Assembly: GCF_030538655.1 (NCBI RefSeq) | Contig: NZ_JAUNTO010000005.1 | Coordinates: 62,001 to 126,000, forward strand | Reading direction: 5' to 3' | DNA from: Paracoccus sp. (in: a-proteobacteria) | GTDB taxonomy: Bacteria; Pseudomonadota; Alphaproteobacteria; Rhodobacterales; Rhodobacteraceae | Length of the DNA stretch: 64,000 nt | Part shown: positions 46,919-56,564 of the stretch, piece by piece | Layout: each line of letters begins with the position of its first letter | Position numbering within the stretch: position 1 is the stretch's first letter | Program-made: the position numbers and the translations under genes | Notes under the pieces: model-generated | The model's database searches: none | Told to the model about the DNA's origin: nothing | Seen by the model: only the letters and a program-made list of their open reading frames with translations

Positions 46919-47749
46919 ATGATCTCTGGCTATACCAAAATCCTGCCGCATATCGGCGTGCCGACCGAAAGCTTTAAGGCGCCGATGATCTATAACCCGT
47001 GGTTTCAGGCGCGCGGCATTGACGCCGTGGTGGTGCCGATGGGCTGCGAAGTGGCGGATTTCGCCACCTTTTTGCCGCATGTCGCCCGGCTGCGGAACTT
47101 TGCCGGGGCGCTGATTACCATGCCGCACAAGGTCCCGGTCGTCGGCCTTCTGGATGAGGTCAGCGTGACCGTGCAGATCTGCGGTGCCTGCAACGCCGTC
47201 CGGCGCAATCCGGACGGGCGGTTGATCGGCGATATGTTCGACGGCGAGGGATTTGTGCGCGGCGTTCTGCGCAAGGGTCGTGTGGTCGCGGGGGCCAGCG
47301 CGCTGGTCGTCGGCTCGGGCGGTGTGGGGTCGGCGATTGCGGCATCCTTGGCCAAAGCGGGGGCGGCGCGGATCGGGCTGTTCGATCTGAACGCCGCCGC
47401 AGCCGAGGGGCTGGCGGGCCGCATCCGCGCCGCCTATCCGGTGGAGGTCGTCACGGGCAGCAATGACCCGGCGGGCTGGGACATCGTGGTGAACGCGACG
47501 CCTTTGGGCATGAACCCCGGCGATCCGATGCCAATGGATATGGCCCGCCTGTCAGGCGATAGTTTCGTGGGCGAGGTGGTGATGAAGCAGGAAGAAACCG
47601 CCTTTCTGGCCGCCGCCCGCGCGCTTGGCTGTCAGACCCAGATCGGCACCGACATGCTGTTTGAACAGATCCCCGCCTATCTGGAGTTCTTCGGCTATCC
47701 GACCACCACGCCCGAGGAACTGCGGTCGCTGGCGCAGATCAAGTATTAA
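46919..47749 (+). CDS. Shikimate/quinate dehydrogenase-like protein (AroE family, catabolic type)
   Basis: This 276-residue NAD(P)-dependent oxidoreductase has catalytic Lys71 (ITMPHKVPVV), catalytic Asp108 (MFDGEGFV) and the nucleotide loop VVGSGGVGSAIAASLAKAG. The usual shikimate-binding SxS of AroE is altered: the region reads PTESFKAPMIYN, with Ser18 kept and Lys20 in place of the second Ser. This favours a relative of quinate/aminoshikimate-type dehydrogenases with a different hydroaromatic substrate. Its location after the dehydroshikimate dehydratase supports catabolic oxidation of shikimate or quinate. ATG 46919 follows GAGGGTAAC. Confidence 0.85.
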   Translation: MISGYTKILPHIGVPTESFKAPMIYNPWFQARGIDAVVVPMGCEVADFATFLPHVARLRNFAGALITMPHKVPVVGLLDEVSVTVQICGACNAVRRNPDGRLIGDMFDGEGFVRGVLRKGRVVAGASALVVGSGGVGSAIAASLAKAGAARIGLFDLNAAAAEGLAGRIRAAYPVEVVTGSNDPAGWDIVVNATPLGMNPGDPMPMDMARLSGDSFVGEVVMKQEETAFLAAARALGCQTQIGTDMLFEQIPAYLEFFGYPTTTPEELRSLAQIKY

Positions 47750-48660
47750 CCAAGCCGCAGCCCCGCCACCGCATCCTGCGCCGCGCGGCGAAACAGGCTG
47801 CGTTCGGGGCTGGCGGGGTCGTCGGCCCGTTCCATCAGCCCGACCGGGCCGCGGGTCAGCGTTGTGTCGATGGGCAGGCGCGCCAGCCGCCCCTCGGCCA
47901 CATCGCCCGCGACGACGCCCGCCGAGATGAACCAGATCGCATCGCTAGCCCGCGTATAGGCGCGGCCAAAGGCGCCCGAGACGGACTCGATCCGGTTGGG
48001 CGGCAGCGGCAGCCCTTCGGCAAGCAGCATCCGTTCGATCAGCGGACGGATCGCGGCGACGGGCGGCGGAAAGATCACCGGCCAGTCGCTGATCTGGTGC
48101 AGATCGCCTGCCGCCCCGATGGGATGACCGGGGCGGGTGACAATGGCGACTTCCTCAAGATAAAGCTGGGTGAAGGTCAGGCCGCGCATCGTGTCGGGTT
48201 CGCCCAGACGACCGATGACGGCGGCCAGATCGCCCGCGCGCAGCTGCGCCGTCAGCGCGCCATGCTGCCCGTCGATGATCGTCAGCCGCAATTCCGGTGC
48301 GCTGGCCGCCAGCCGCACCGCGATCCCCGGCATCAACAGCGCCGCCACGGATGGCAGCGCCCCCACCCGCAAAGCCCGCGCCCCGGTCTGCGCCGGATCG
48401 CCAAGCCCCGCCAGCCCCTGTTCCAGCGCGGTCATGCCCGACACGGAAAAGCGGTGAAAAAACTCACCTTCTGGCGTCAGCGCGATACCGCTGCGGCTGC
48501 GGGTAAGCAGGGTGGAGCCGGTGATCTCCTCCAATTCCGCCAGCGTGCGGGAAATCGCGGGCTGGGTCAGCAGCAGCCGTTCCGCCGCGCGCTTCAGGCT
48601 GCGCTGGCGGATGATTTCGACAAACGCCTGAATATGGCGAAGCTTGATGCGGCGGTCCAT
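47746..48660 (-). CDS. pcaQ: LysR-type regulator of protocatechuate catabolism, PcaQ-like
   Basis: This 304-residue LysR protein begins MDRRIKLRHIQAFVEIIRQR, the distinctive PcaQ N-terminus, with the HTH continuing LKRAAERLLLTQPAISRTLA. The effector domain is standard. It is transcribed away from pcaD, with a 93-base gap, the classic pcaQ-pcaD divergon; PcaQ activates the pca operon in response to beta-carboxymuconate-type intermediates. A published ATAACC-N4-GGTTAA box is not visible; the gap has TGAG-N9-CTCA at 48682-48698. The gene is convergent with the AroE-like gene, with stops overlapping by four bases. Confidence 0.85.
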   Translation of the reverse strand: MDRRIKLRHIQAFVEIIRQRSLKRAAERLLLTQPAISRTLAELEEITGSTLLTRSRSGIALTPEGEFFHRFSVSGMTALEQGLAGLGDPAQTGARALRVGALPSVAALLMPGIAVRLAASAPELRLTIIDGQHGALTAQLRAGDLAAVIGRLGEPDTMRGLTFTQLYLEEVAIVTRPGHPIGAAGDLHQISDWPVIFPPPVAAIRPLIERMLLAEGLPLPPNRIESVSGAFGRAYTRASDAIWFISAGVVAGDVAEGRLARLPIDTTLTRGPVGLMERADDPASPERSLFRRAAQDAVAGLRLG

Positions 48661-48753
48661 GATTGCTTTTTTTGGCAAGTGTGAGGCTGATTATCTCATT
48701 TTACTTGGTGGTTTCAATATGTGATCTTGGACTCAGGGAATCATGGGGGGATC

Positions 48754-49531
48754 ATGCACAGCGCAATCATCAACGGCGTCGATCTGCATTACGCGGACCA
48801 AGGGCCACAAGACGCCCCGGCGCTGGTCTTTGCGAATTCGCTTGGCACTGACCTGCGCCTGTGGGATGCGCTGATCCCGCATCTGCCGGGTGGGCTGCGG
48901 CTGATCCGCTACGACAAGCGCGGCCACGGGCTGTCCGAGGAAACCCCCGGCCCCTATAACATTGACCTGCTGGCCGATGACGCCGCCGCGCTGATCGCCC
49001 ATCTGGGCGTGACTCGCCCGGTGTTTGTCGGCCTGTCCATCGGCGGGCTGATCGGGCAATCGCTGGCGCTGCGCCATGGCGGGCTGGCGGGACTGGTGAT
49101 TTCCAACAGCGCCGCGAAAATTGGCGAGACGGATATGTGGAACGCCCGCGTCCAGACCATCCGACAGGGCGGCATCACCGCCATCAGCGCCGCCACGATG
49201 GAACGCTGGTTCTCGCCCGATTTCCGCAACACCCCGGCGCTTGGCCTGTGGCAGCGGATGCTGGAACGCCAGCCGGTGCAGGGTTACATCGCCTGCTGTC
49301 AGGCCATCGCCGCCGCCGATTATCGTGCCGATGCCCCGACGCTGGACCTGCCCGTTCACCTGATCGGCGGCGGCCTTGACGGCGCGATGCCACCCGAGAT
49401 CGTGCAGGCCACCGCCGCCCTGATCCCCGGCGCAGATTACACCGAAATCAAAGGCGCGGGGCATCTGCCTTGCGTCGAATCCCCGGCGGAATATGCCGCC
49501 ATCCTGACCCGCTTTTTGCAAAGGATCGGCC

Positions 49532-49539
<8 letters not shown>
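48754..49539 (+). CDS. pcaD: 3-Oxoadipate enol-lactonase
   Basis: This 261-residue alpha/beta hydrolase opens beta-ketoadipate enol-lactone to beta-ketoadipate. The nucleophile elbow is FVGLSIGGLIGQSLA (Ser in GLSIGG), and the catalytic His is in IKGAGHLPCVESPAEY. The N-terminus FANSLGTDLRLWD with YDKRGHGLSE is typical of PcaD. The ATG at 48754 follows GGGGGGATC. It leads the pca operon and overlaps pcaC by eight bases. Confidence 0.94.
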
Positions 49540-50633
<1,094 letters not shown>

Positions 50634-50634
<1 letters not shown>

Positions 50635-51251
50635 TGGCTCAGAACCTGAATTACCTGCGTGAATCGGCGTCCCAGACGGCGGGGCCTTATGTGCATATCG
50701 GGCTGGCCCCCGGTGCGGCGGGGTTTGACATCTACCGGCAGGAACTGGGCCACGACATCACCGGTCCGAACGCCAAGGGCGAGCGTATCCGCGTCGAAGG
50801 CGTGGTCATCGACGGCATGGGCAGCCCGGTCAAGGACGTGCTGCTAGAGGTGTGGCAGGCCAATGCGGACGGCCACTATGCCCACCCCGAAGGCGGCGGC
50901 GAGGTCGAGGATGGGTTCCGCGGCTGGGGCCGTGTGATCACCGATTTCGAGACCGGTGAATGGGGCTTTGACACGGTAAAGCCGGGCGCGGTCATGGGCC
51001 GCAACGGCCGGATGATGGCGCCGCATCTGAACCTGTGGATCGTGGCGCGCGGCATCAACATCGGGCTGAATACGCGGATGTATTTCAGCGATGAGGCTGA
51101 TGCGAACGCCGCTGACCCGGTGCTGAACCTGATCGAATGGGAAAACCGCCGCGCCACGCTGATCGGTCAGCGGTCGGACGGCGAAACCCCGGTTTATCGC
51201 TTTGAAATCCGCCTTCAGGGCGACAAGGAAACGGTGTTCTTCGATGTCTAA
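50634..51251 (+). CDS. pcaG: Protocatechuate 3,4-dioxygenase alpha subunit
   Basis: This 205-residue subunit lacks the iron ligands but shapes the substrate pocket and forms the alpha-beta protomer. The shared intradiol fold is visible in LLEVWQANADGHYAHPEGG, DTVKPGAVMGRNGRM and APHLNLWIVARGINIG, and the C-terminus YRFEIRLQGDKETVFFDV is typical. It overlaps the next gene by eight bases. Confidence 0.95.
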
Positions 51252-52077
51252 CCCCTGCATCATCTGCGTCGCGATCACCGGGTCTTTACCGACCAAGGCG
51301 AACAACCCCGCCGTGCCGATCACCATCGCGGAACAGATCGAATCCACGCAAGAGGCGTTCGAGGCAGGCGCGACCATCGCCCATTGCCACGTCCGCGACG
51401 ATCAGGGCGCGCCGACCAGCGACCCGGATCGGTTTGCGGCGCTGAAAGAGGGCCTTGAAAAGCACTGCCCCGGCATGATCGTGCAACTGTCGACCGGCGG
51501 GCGATCCGGCGCGGGGCAGGCGCGCGGCGGGATGCTGCCGCTGCGGCCCGACATGGCGTCTCTCTCGGTCGGGTCGAACAATTTCCCGACCCGCGTCTAT
51601 GAAAACCCGCCGGATCTGGTCGATTGGCTGGCCTCGGAAATGGTTAAATACGATGTGAAACCCGAGATCGAAGCCTTTGACCTCTCGCACATCCTGCAAG
51701 CCGCCGCGATGTGGAAGGACGGCCGCATCAAGGACCGGCCCTATGTGCAATTCGTCATGGGGGTCAAAAACGCCATGCCTGCCGACCGCGAAGTGTTTGA
51801 TTATTATATCAAAACCGTGCACCGGCTGTTTGGCGAAGACGCGCAATGGTGCGCAGCCGGGATCGGCCCGCAGCAGATCGTGCTGAACGAATGGGCCATC
51901 GCGGCGGGCGGCCACGCGCGCACGGGGCTGGAGGATAACGTGCGCATCGACCGCGATACGCTGGCCCCGTCCAACGCCGCGCTGGTCCGCCGCGCGGTCG
52001 AGATCTGCGCGAAATACGACCGCCCCGTGGCGACATGGCAGCAGGCGCGGGATATGTTGGGGCTGAGGGCGGGATGA
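51244..52077 (+). CDS. Beta-keto acid cleavage enzyme (BKACE, DUF849), probably acting on beta-ketoadipate
   Basis: This 277-residue TIM-barrel enzyme belongs to the 3-keto-5-aminohexanoate cleavage family. It has zinc ligands His47 and His49 (AHCHVRDDQG) and Glu230 (GLEDNVRID), matching the Kce numbering. BKACEs transfer an acetyl unit from acetyl-CoA to a beta-keto acid, giving acetoacetate and a new acyl-CoA. With beta-ketoadipate this would yield succinyl-CoA, bypassing PcaIJ and PcaF, neither of which is in the window. It sits inside the pca operon between pcaG and pcaB, with overlaps on both sides, so a role in the same pathway is very likely; the exact substrate is inferred. Confidence 0.85.
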   Translation: MSNPCIICVAITGSLPTKANNPAVPITIAEQIESTQEAFEAGATIAHCHVRDDQGAPTSDPDRFAALKEGLEKHCPGMIVQLSTGGRSGAGQARGGMLPLRPDMASLSVGSNNFPTRVYENPPDLVDWLASEMVKYDVKPEIEAFDLSHILQAAAMWKDGRIKDRPYVQFVMGVKNAMPADREVFDYYIKTVHRLFGEDAQWCAAGIGPQQIVLNEWAIAAGGHARTGLEDNVRIDRDTLAPSNAALVRRAVEICAKYDRPVATWQQARDMLGLRAG

Positions 52078-53342
52078 TACTGGATGGTCTGTTCGGGGAC
52101 GCGGAAATCGCGGCGCTGATCGGCGATCAGGCGCAGGTCGTAGCGATAGTGCGCTTCGAACAGGCTCTTGCGAGGGTGCAGGCGCGCATGGGGATTATCC
52201 CCGACACCGCCGCCCGCGCCATCGCGGCGGCGATCCCACCTGACCCGGCGGCGCTGATCGCGACCACCGCCCGCGCTGGTATTGCCGCGCAGGCGGTGGT
52301 CGCGGTGCTGAAATCCACGCTTGGCGACACCGCGCCTTATCTGCATTTCGGCGCGACCTCGCAGGACGCGCAGGACAGCGCGGCGGCGCTGCAATGGGCC
52401 GCCGTGCTGGACGTGCTGGCGGCGCGGATCGCGGCGCTGGACGCTGCGCTGGCGGTCAAGGCGGCGGACTATGCCGATCAGCCGATCCCCGCCCGCACCC
52501 GGTTCCAGATCGCCGCGCCGACGACCTTGGGCGCGAAGATCGCCGTCTGGCGCGCGCCCTTGCGCCGCCATCTGGACCGGCTGGCCGAATTGCGCCCGCG
52601 CCTGTTGACGGTTTCGCTGTTCGGCGCAGCAGGAACCGGCGCGGCGCTGGCCGATATGGCCGCCGTCCGCGTCGCATTAGCTGCCGAACTGGGGCTGGCC
52701 GACGCGCCCATCCCGACCCATGCCACACGCGACGCGCAGGCCGAACTGGGCGCGTGGCTGGCCTTGGTCAGCGGCACCCTTGGCAAAATCGGCACCGACC
52801 TGATCCTGCTGGGCCAGTCCGAAATCGGTGAAGTATCCGCAGGCACCGGCGGCGGCTCATCCACCATGCCGCAAAAATCCAACCCCGTCGCCGCCGAGGC
52901 CCTCGTCACGCTGGCCCGGCTGAACGCTGGCGCGGTCGGAACGCTGTTTCAGGCGCTGGTCCACGCGCAGGAACGCGACGGTGCGGCGATGGCGATCGAA
53001 TGGCTGACCCTGCCCGATATGGCGATCCGCACGGGGGCCGCCCTGCGTCTGGCGCAGTCGCTGGTTGACACGCTGCGCGCCAACCCCGACCGCATCAAAG
53101 CCACCTTCGACGCCGATCAAGGTGCCATGCTGGCCGAGGCAGCCGGTTTTTTGCTGGCCCGCGACATGCCCCGCCCGGATGCGCTGGCCATCGTCGCGCA
53201 GGCGCTGCAATCCGGTCGCCCGCTGGCGGATGCGCTGACAGACCTTGCGCCGGGACGCGACTGGCACCGGGCGCTGGACCCCGCGGCGAATACCGGCGCT
53301 GCGGGGCGGATTGCACGGATAAATCAGCACATAGATCAATAA
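52074..53342 (+). CDS. pcaB: 3-Carboxy-cis,cis-muconate cycloisomerase
   Basis: This 422-residue member of the fumarase/aspartase superfamily lactonises beta-carboxymuconate, the product of PcaHG. The signature loop is GGGSSTMPQKSNPVAAE, and the N-terminal block FGATSQDAQDSA is also conserved. Prokaryotic PcaB proteins are 350-450 residues, so this is normal. The ATG at 52074 overlaps the BKACE stop (ATGA). It is the last gene of the pcaDCHG-BKACE-pcaB operon. Confidence 0.93.
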   Translation: MILDGLFGDAEIAALIGDQAQVVAIVRFEQALARVQARMGIIPDTAARAIAAAIPPDPAALIATTARAGIAAQAVVAVLKSTLGDTAPYLHFGATSQDAQDSAAALQWAAVLDVLAARIAALDAALAVKAADYADQPIPARTRFQIAAPTTLGAKIAVWRAPLRRHLDRLAELRPRLLTVSLFGAAGTGAALADMAAVRVALAAELGLADAPIPTHATRDAQAELGAWLALVSGTLGKIGTDLILLGQSEIGEVSAGTGGGSSTMPQKSNPVAAEALVTLARLNAGAVGTLFQALVHAQERDGAAMAIEWLTLPDMAIRTGAALRLAQSLVDTLRANPDRIKATFDADQGAMLAEAAGFLLARDMPRPDALAIVAQALQSGRPLADALTDLAPGRDWHRALDPAANTGAAGRIARINQHIDQ

Positions 53343-53356
53343 TGGAATTGCATTCT
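53336..53356. promoter_or_regulatory. Shared operator copy A (upstream of isomerase/FAD dehydrogenase operon)
   Basis: TCAATAATGGAATTGCATTCT agrees in 19 of 21 positions with the sequence at 60149-60169. Its core is an inverted repeat, GGAAT/ATTCT around a short spacer. It overlaps the 3' end of pcaB and lies about 50 bases before the ATG at 53404. An IclR-type protein encoded at 60.3 kb is the likely binder. Confidence 0.7.
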
Positions 53357-53403
53357 ATATTTTAACATATTACCCCTGACCTATAGCTGCCGTTGGGGGG
53401 AAC

Positions 53404-54219
53404 ATGTCCGCAGCCGATCATCCGCTTTCGCTGGCCTTTCTGACTTTGCCCGATACATCCCCGCCCCGCATGATCGAGGCGGCTGCCCGTGCCGGTTTCG
53501 CCGCCGTCGGGCTGCGGCTTTTGCCCGCTGCCGCCTCGGATGAGGGGCCGTATCCGCTGTTGACCGATAATCGCCTGCTGGCCGAAACCCGTGCAGCGCT
53601 GCGTGATACCCGGCTGATAGTTGCGGATGTGGAAATCATCCGCCTGAACCAAGGTTTCCAGATCGATGCCACCTTGCCATTCCTGCATCGTGCCGCCGAA
53701 CTGGGGGCGCGGCATGTGCTGGTGGCGGGCGATGATCGCGATGAGGCGCGCCTGACCGACAGCTTTGCCGCCTTTTGTGCGGCTGCGGCGGAATTCGGGA
53801 TGACCGCCGATCTGGAATTCATGCCATGGACCGCCGTGCCCGATCTGCCGGCCGCCCGGCGCATTGTGGCGGCGGCACAGGCACCGAACGCGGGCCTGCT
53901 GATCGATGCGTTGCATTACGACCGTGCGGGCGCGACGCCGGATCAGGTCCGCGATCTGCCGCGTGACTGGATCAACTATGCGCAGTTCTGCGATGGCCCG
54001 GCTGATTACGACCGCAGCGAGGAAGGGTTGATCGCCGTGGCGCGCGGCGGACGGTTGATGCCGGGGGCGGGCGGGATTGACCTGACCGGGCTGGCCCGCG
54101 CAATCCCGCCGGGGGTGATGATCTCGGTCGAGGTGGCGGACCGCAGCAACCGCTTGTCCCCCGAGGATACGGCGCAGCGTGCCGCGCTGTGCACTCGCGC
54201 GGTGCTGGACGCCGCGTGA
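53404..54219 (+). CDS. Single-domain xylose-isomerase-like TIM barrel (AsbF-like candidate dehydratase)
   Basis: This 271-residue sugar-phosphate-isomerase/epimerase family protein retains the metal set Glu138 (ADLEFMPW), Asp168 and His171 (LLIDALHYD), Gln194 (NYAQFCDGP) and Glu243 (ISVEVADR). The order Glu-Asp-His-Gln-Glu is the same as in the dehydroshikimate dehydratase at 45 kb and in AsbF. It could therefore be a second dehydratase or an isomerase for a hydroaromatic or sugar-acid substrate. It is coupled to the following FAD dehydrogenase gene by an ATGA overlap and preceded by the shared operator. Confidence 0.78.
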   Translation: MSAADHPLSLAFLTLPDTSPPRMIEAAARAGFAAVGLRLLPAAASDEGPYPLLTDNRLLAETRAALRDTRLIVADVEIIRLNQGFQIDATLPFLHRAAELGARHVLVAGDDRDEARLTDSFAAFCAAAAEFGMTADLEFMPWTAVPDLPAARRIVAAAQAPNAGLLIDALHYDRAGATPDQVRDLPRDWINYAQFCDGPADYDRSEEGLIAVARGGRLMPGAGGIDLTGLARAIPPGVMISVEVADRSNRLSPEDTAQRAALCTRAVLDAA

Positions 54220-55898
54220 TGGGGGGGGCGACAGAATGGGATCGTGAAACCGATCTGCTGGTCTGCGGCGCGGGGGCCGGGGGGATGGCCACGGCGCTGA
54301 TCGCGGCGCTGAACGGTTTGCAGGTGGTGATTGCCGAAAAAACCGGGCAGGTCGGCGGCACCACGGCCACATCGGGCGGCACGGTCTGGGTGCCGGGGAA
54401 TGCGCTGTCGGATGACAGTGCCGCCGATGCGGAGGCGTTTCTGCACCATGTCGTTGGCGACCGGGGCGGGGATGATCTGCGCGGTGCCTTCCTGGCATCG
54501 GCCCGCGCCGCCTTTGCCGAATTTCAGGACCGGACCGAGGTGCAGTTCGCCGCTGCCGCCGCGCATCCCGATTATCTGGACGGGCCGGGCGCGGCCTATG
54601 GCGGGCGGGCGATGGGGCCGTTGGCCTTCGACGGGCGGCGCCTTGGGGCCGATTTCACCCGCATCCGCCCGCCGCGCCCGGAATTCATGGGCCTTGGCGG
54701 AATGATGGCGGGCCGGACCGAGATTGACGCGCTGTTAAACCCGTTCAGCTCGCTGGCGAATTTCCGGCAAGGCACGGGGATCGTGCTGCGCTATCTGATC
54801 GATCGGCTGCGCCACCCGCGCGGCACGCGGCTGTTGATGGGTAATGCGCTGGTGGCGCGGCTGCTGTTCAGCCTGCACCAGCAGGGCGTGCCGGTGATCT
54901 ATAACGCGCCGCTGGCCGATCTGATCCATGATGGCGACCGGGTGGCGGGCGCGGTGCTGAACACGCCCGACGGCCCGCTGCGGGTGCGTGCGCGGCGCGG
55001 TGTGGTGCTGGCCACCGGCGGCGTGGCGTGGAACCCGGCGATCCGTGCGGCGCTGTTTCCGGCAGGCACGCGCGATCTGTCGCTGGCGCCCGACACCAAC
55101 ACCGGCGACGGAGCCGACCGCGCGCAGGCCGTCGGTGCGCGGATTGACGCGGGTGGCGACAGCCCGGCGCTGTGGATGCCGGTGTCCAGCTATCGCCGCG
55201 CCGATGGGCATCTGGCGGTCTGGCCGCATATCCTGCTGGACCGGGCCAAACCCGGCCTGCTGGCGGTCAATGCACAGGGGCAGCGTTTCGTGAATGAAAG
55301 CGACAGTTACCACGATTTCTGTATGGGGCAGATCGCGCAGGGCGCTTTCCCGGCGTGGCTGATCTGTGATGATGCGTTCATTCGCCGCTATGGTCTGGGG
55401 CTGGTGCTGCCGGGCGGGCATGGGCTGCGACGGCTGCAAAAGGCGGGCTATGTTGTCAGCGCGGCGGATCTGGCCGGGCTGGCCGCTGCGATTGGTGTCG
55501 ATGCCGGGGGGCTGGCTGAAACCGTTGCCGCCTATAACAGCGCCGCCGTCACCGGGGATGATCCCATGGGGCGCGGCTCCAGCGTGATGAATCGCTTTAA
55601 CGGTGATGCCGGGGTCGGGCCGAACCCTTGTCTGCGCGCCATCGGGCCGGGGCCGTTCCATGCCGTTCAGGTGCGGCCCGCCGATCTGGCCAGCAGCGCC
55701 GGGATCGTCACCGATATTCACGGACAGGTTCAGGGCGATCAGAGCACGATCTTTGGGCTGTATGCGGTCGGCAATGACGCGGCCAGCATCTTTCGCGGCA
55801 CCTATCCCGGCCCCGGCACCACCCTTGGCCCGGCGCTGGTCTTTGGCTGGCGCGTGGCACGCCATGCCGCCGGATTGCCGACGCCCGATCACCTGTAA
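54219..55898 (+). CDS. KstD-like FAD-dependent dehydrogenase (first copy)
   Basis: This 559-residue flavoprotein is of the fumarate reductase/3-ketosteroid delta1-dehydrogenase type. The FAD loop LLVCGAGAGGMATALIAALNG is at about 13-33, and the Gly-rich GQVGGTTATSGGTVWVPGN follows. The C-terminal FRGTYPGPGTTLGPALVFG contains Tyr529 and Gly533, equivalent to the KstD pair that holds the substrate carbonyl (Tyr487/Gly491). This suggests alpha,beta-desaturation next to a ketone on a ring. No signal peptide or heme motif is seen, so it is cytoplasmic. It forms a two-gene operon with the TIM-barrel gene. Confidence 0.8.
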   Translation: MGGATEWDRETDLLVCGAGAGGMATALIAALNGLQVVIAEKTGQVGGTTATSGGTVWVPGNALSDDSAADAEAFLHHVVGDRGGDDLRGAFLASARAAFAEFQDRTEVQFAAAAAHPDYLDGPGAAYGGRAMGPLAFDGRRLGADFTRIRPPRPEFMGLGGMMAGRTEIDALLNPFSSLANFRQGTGIVLRYLIDRLRHPRGTRLLMGNALVARLLFSLHQQGVPVIYNAPLADLIHDGDRVAGAVLNTPDGPLRVRARRGVVLATGGVAWNPAIRAALFPAGTRDLSLAPDTNTGDGADRAQAVGARIDAGGDSPALWMPVSSYRRADGHLAVWPHILLDRAKPGLLAVNAQGQRFVNESDSYHDFCMGQIAQGAFPAWLICDDAFIRRYGLGLVLPGGHGLRRLQKAGYVVSAADLAGLAAAIGVDAGGLAETVAAYNSAAVTGDDPMGRGSSVMNRFNGDAGVGPNPCLRAIGPGPFHAVQVRPADLASSAGIVTDIHGQVQGDQSTIFGLYAVGNDAASIFRGTYPGPGTTLGPALVFGWRVARHAAGLPTPDHL

Positions 55899-55902
55899 CG
55901 CG

Positions 55903-55931
55903 ACACGCCCCGCCGGTCTGGCGGGGCGTGT
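55903..55931. terminator. Bidirectional hairpin terminator between convergent operons
   Basis: ACACGCCCCGCC (55903-55914) pairs perfectly with GGCGGGGCGTGT (55920-55931) around a 5-base loop. It lies 4 bases after the FAD dehydrogenase stop and 18 bases beyond the NIPSNAP stop on the other strand, and is flanked by TT. Confidence 0.8.
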
Positions 55932-55949
55932 TGGCCATCAGGGTAAGGG

Positions 55950-56564
55950 TCAGTGCAGCGGAGATCCCGCCGCCGGAATGGCGATTTCCGATTCCATTTC
56001 CGATTTCAACCATGCCGGTCCGCCCGCTGGTGGCCAGATGCCCGCAGCCACCGCATCGGTCCGTGCCTTGGACCGGGCGGCGATGTCGGCATAGGGCCAG
56101 ATGTTCAGGAAACGCGGGCGACCATCCAGCGCACGCGCGGCCAGCAGGCATTTAGAAAACTTTTCCCGTTGTGGCAGAGCCTGTTCCCATTTCACCGCCG
56201 TTTCCGGGAAACCGCCCGCCAGTTTGAACGGATAGGTGCGGAATTCATAGATGTCGCCATGCGCGCCGGTCTGCACCGGCGCAATAAAGGGAAACGCCTC
56301 ATAGCTGTCCAGCGACAGATCGCCCAGCACATCGCCGCAATTGAACGGGCTGGTGCTTTCATGGGTGCGTTTGCGTTCGGCCATCATCTGTGCCAGATCG
56401 TCAAAGCCGCGCAGCACGAACATGCGGTTCAGCCGCCCGGTATCGACCATCCACATGCCCAGAAACCGGCCCGCGCCCTGGGCGGCAAAGGCGGGGACGC
56501 CTTCGATCGCTTTGGGGGCGGTTCCCATCGGCAGGAACAGGGTGGCGAGTTCGTAATATGTCAT
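55950..56564 (-). CDS. NIPSNAP family protein
   Basis: This 204-residue protein has a tandem ferredoxin-like (dimeric alpha/beta barrel) layout with NIPSNAP marks YEFRTYPFKLAGGFPETAVK and FLNIWPYADIAARSKAR. The first half (MTYYELATLFLPMG) is a second, more diverged copy. The biochemical function of NIPSNAPs is uncertain; in bacteria they often sit in catabolic operons. Its ATG overlaps the stop of the second FAD dehydrogenase (ATGA), so it is made together with that enzyme and may act on or shuttle its product. Confidence 0.82.
   Translation of the reverse strand: MTYYELATLFLPMGTAPKAIEGVPAFAAQGAGRFLGMWMVDTGRLNRMFVLRGFDDLAQMMAERKRTHESTSPFNCGDVLGDLSLDSYEAFPFIAPVQTGAHGDIYEFRTYPFKLAGGFPETAVKWEQALPQREKFSKCLLAARALDGRPRFLNIWPYADIAARSKARTDAVAAGIWPPAGGPAWLKSEMESEIAIPAAGSPLH

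Noticed and set aside
48661..48753. Classical PcaQ box ATAACC-N4-GGTTAA in the pcaQ-pcaD gap
   Set aside because: No adequate match; only a TGAG-N9-CTCA repeat and an AT-rich stretch are seen, so no operator was annotated.
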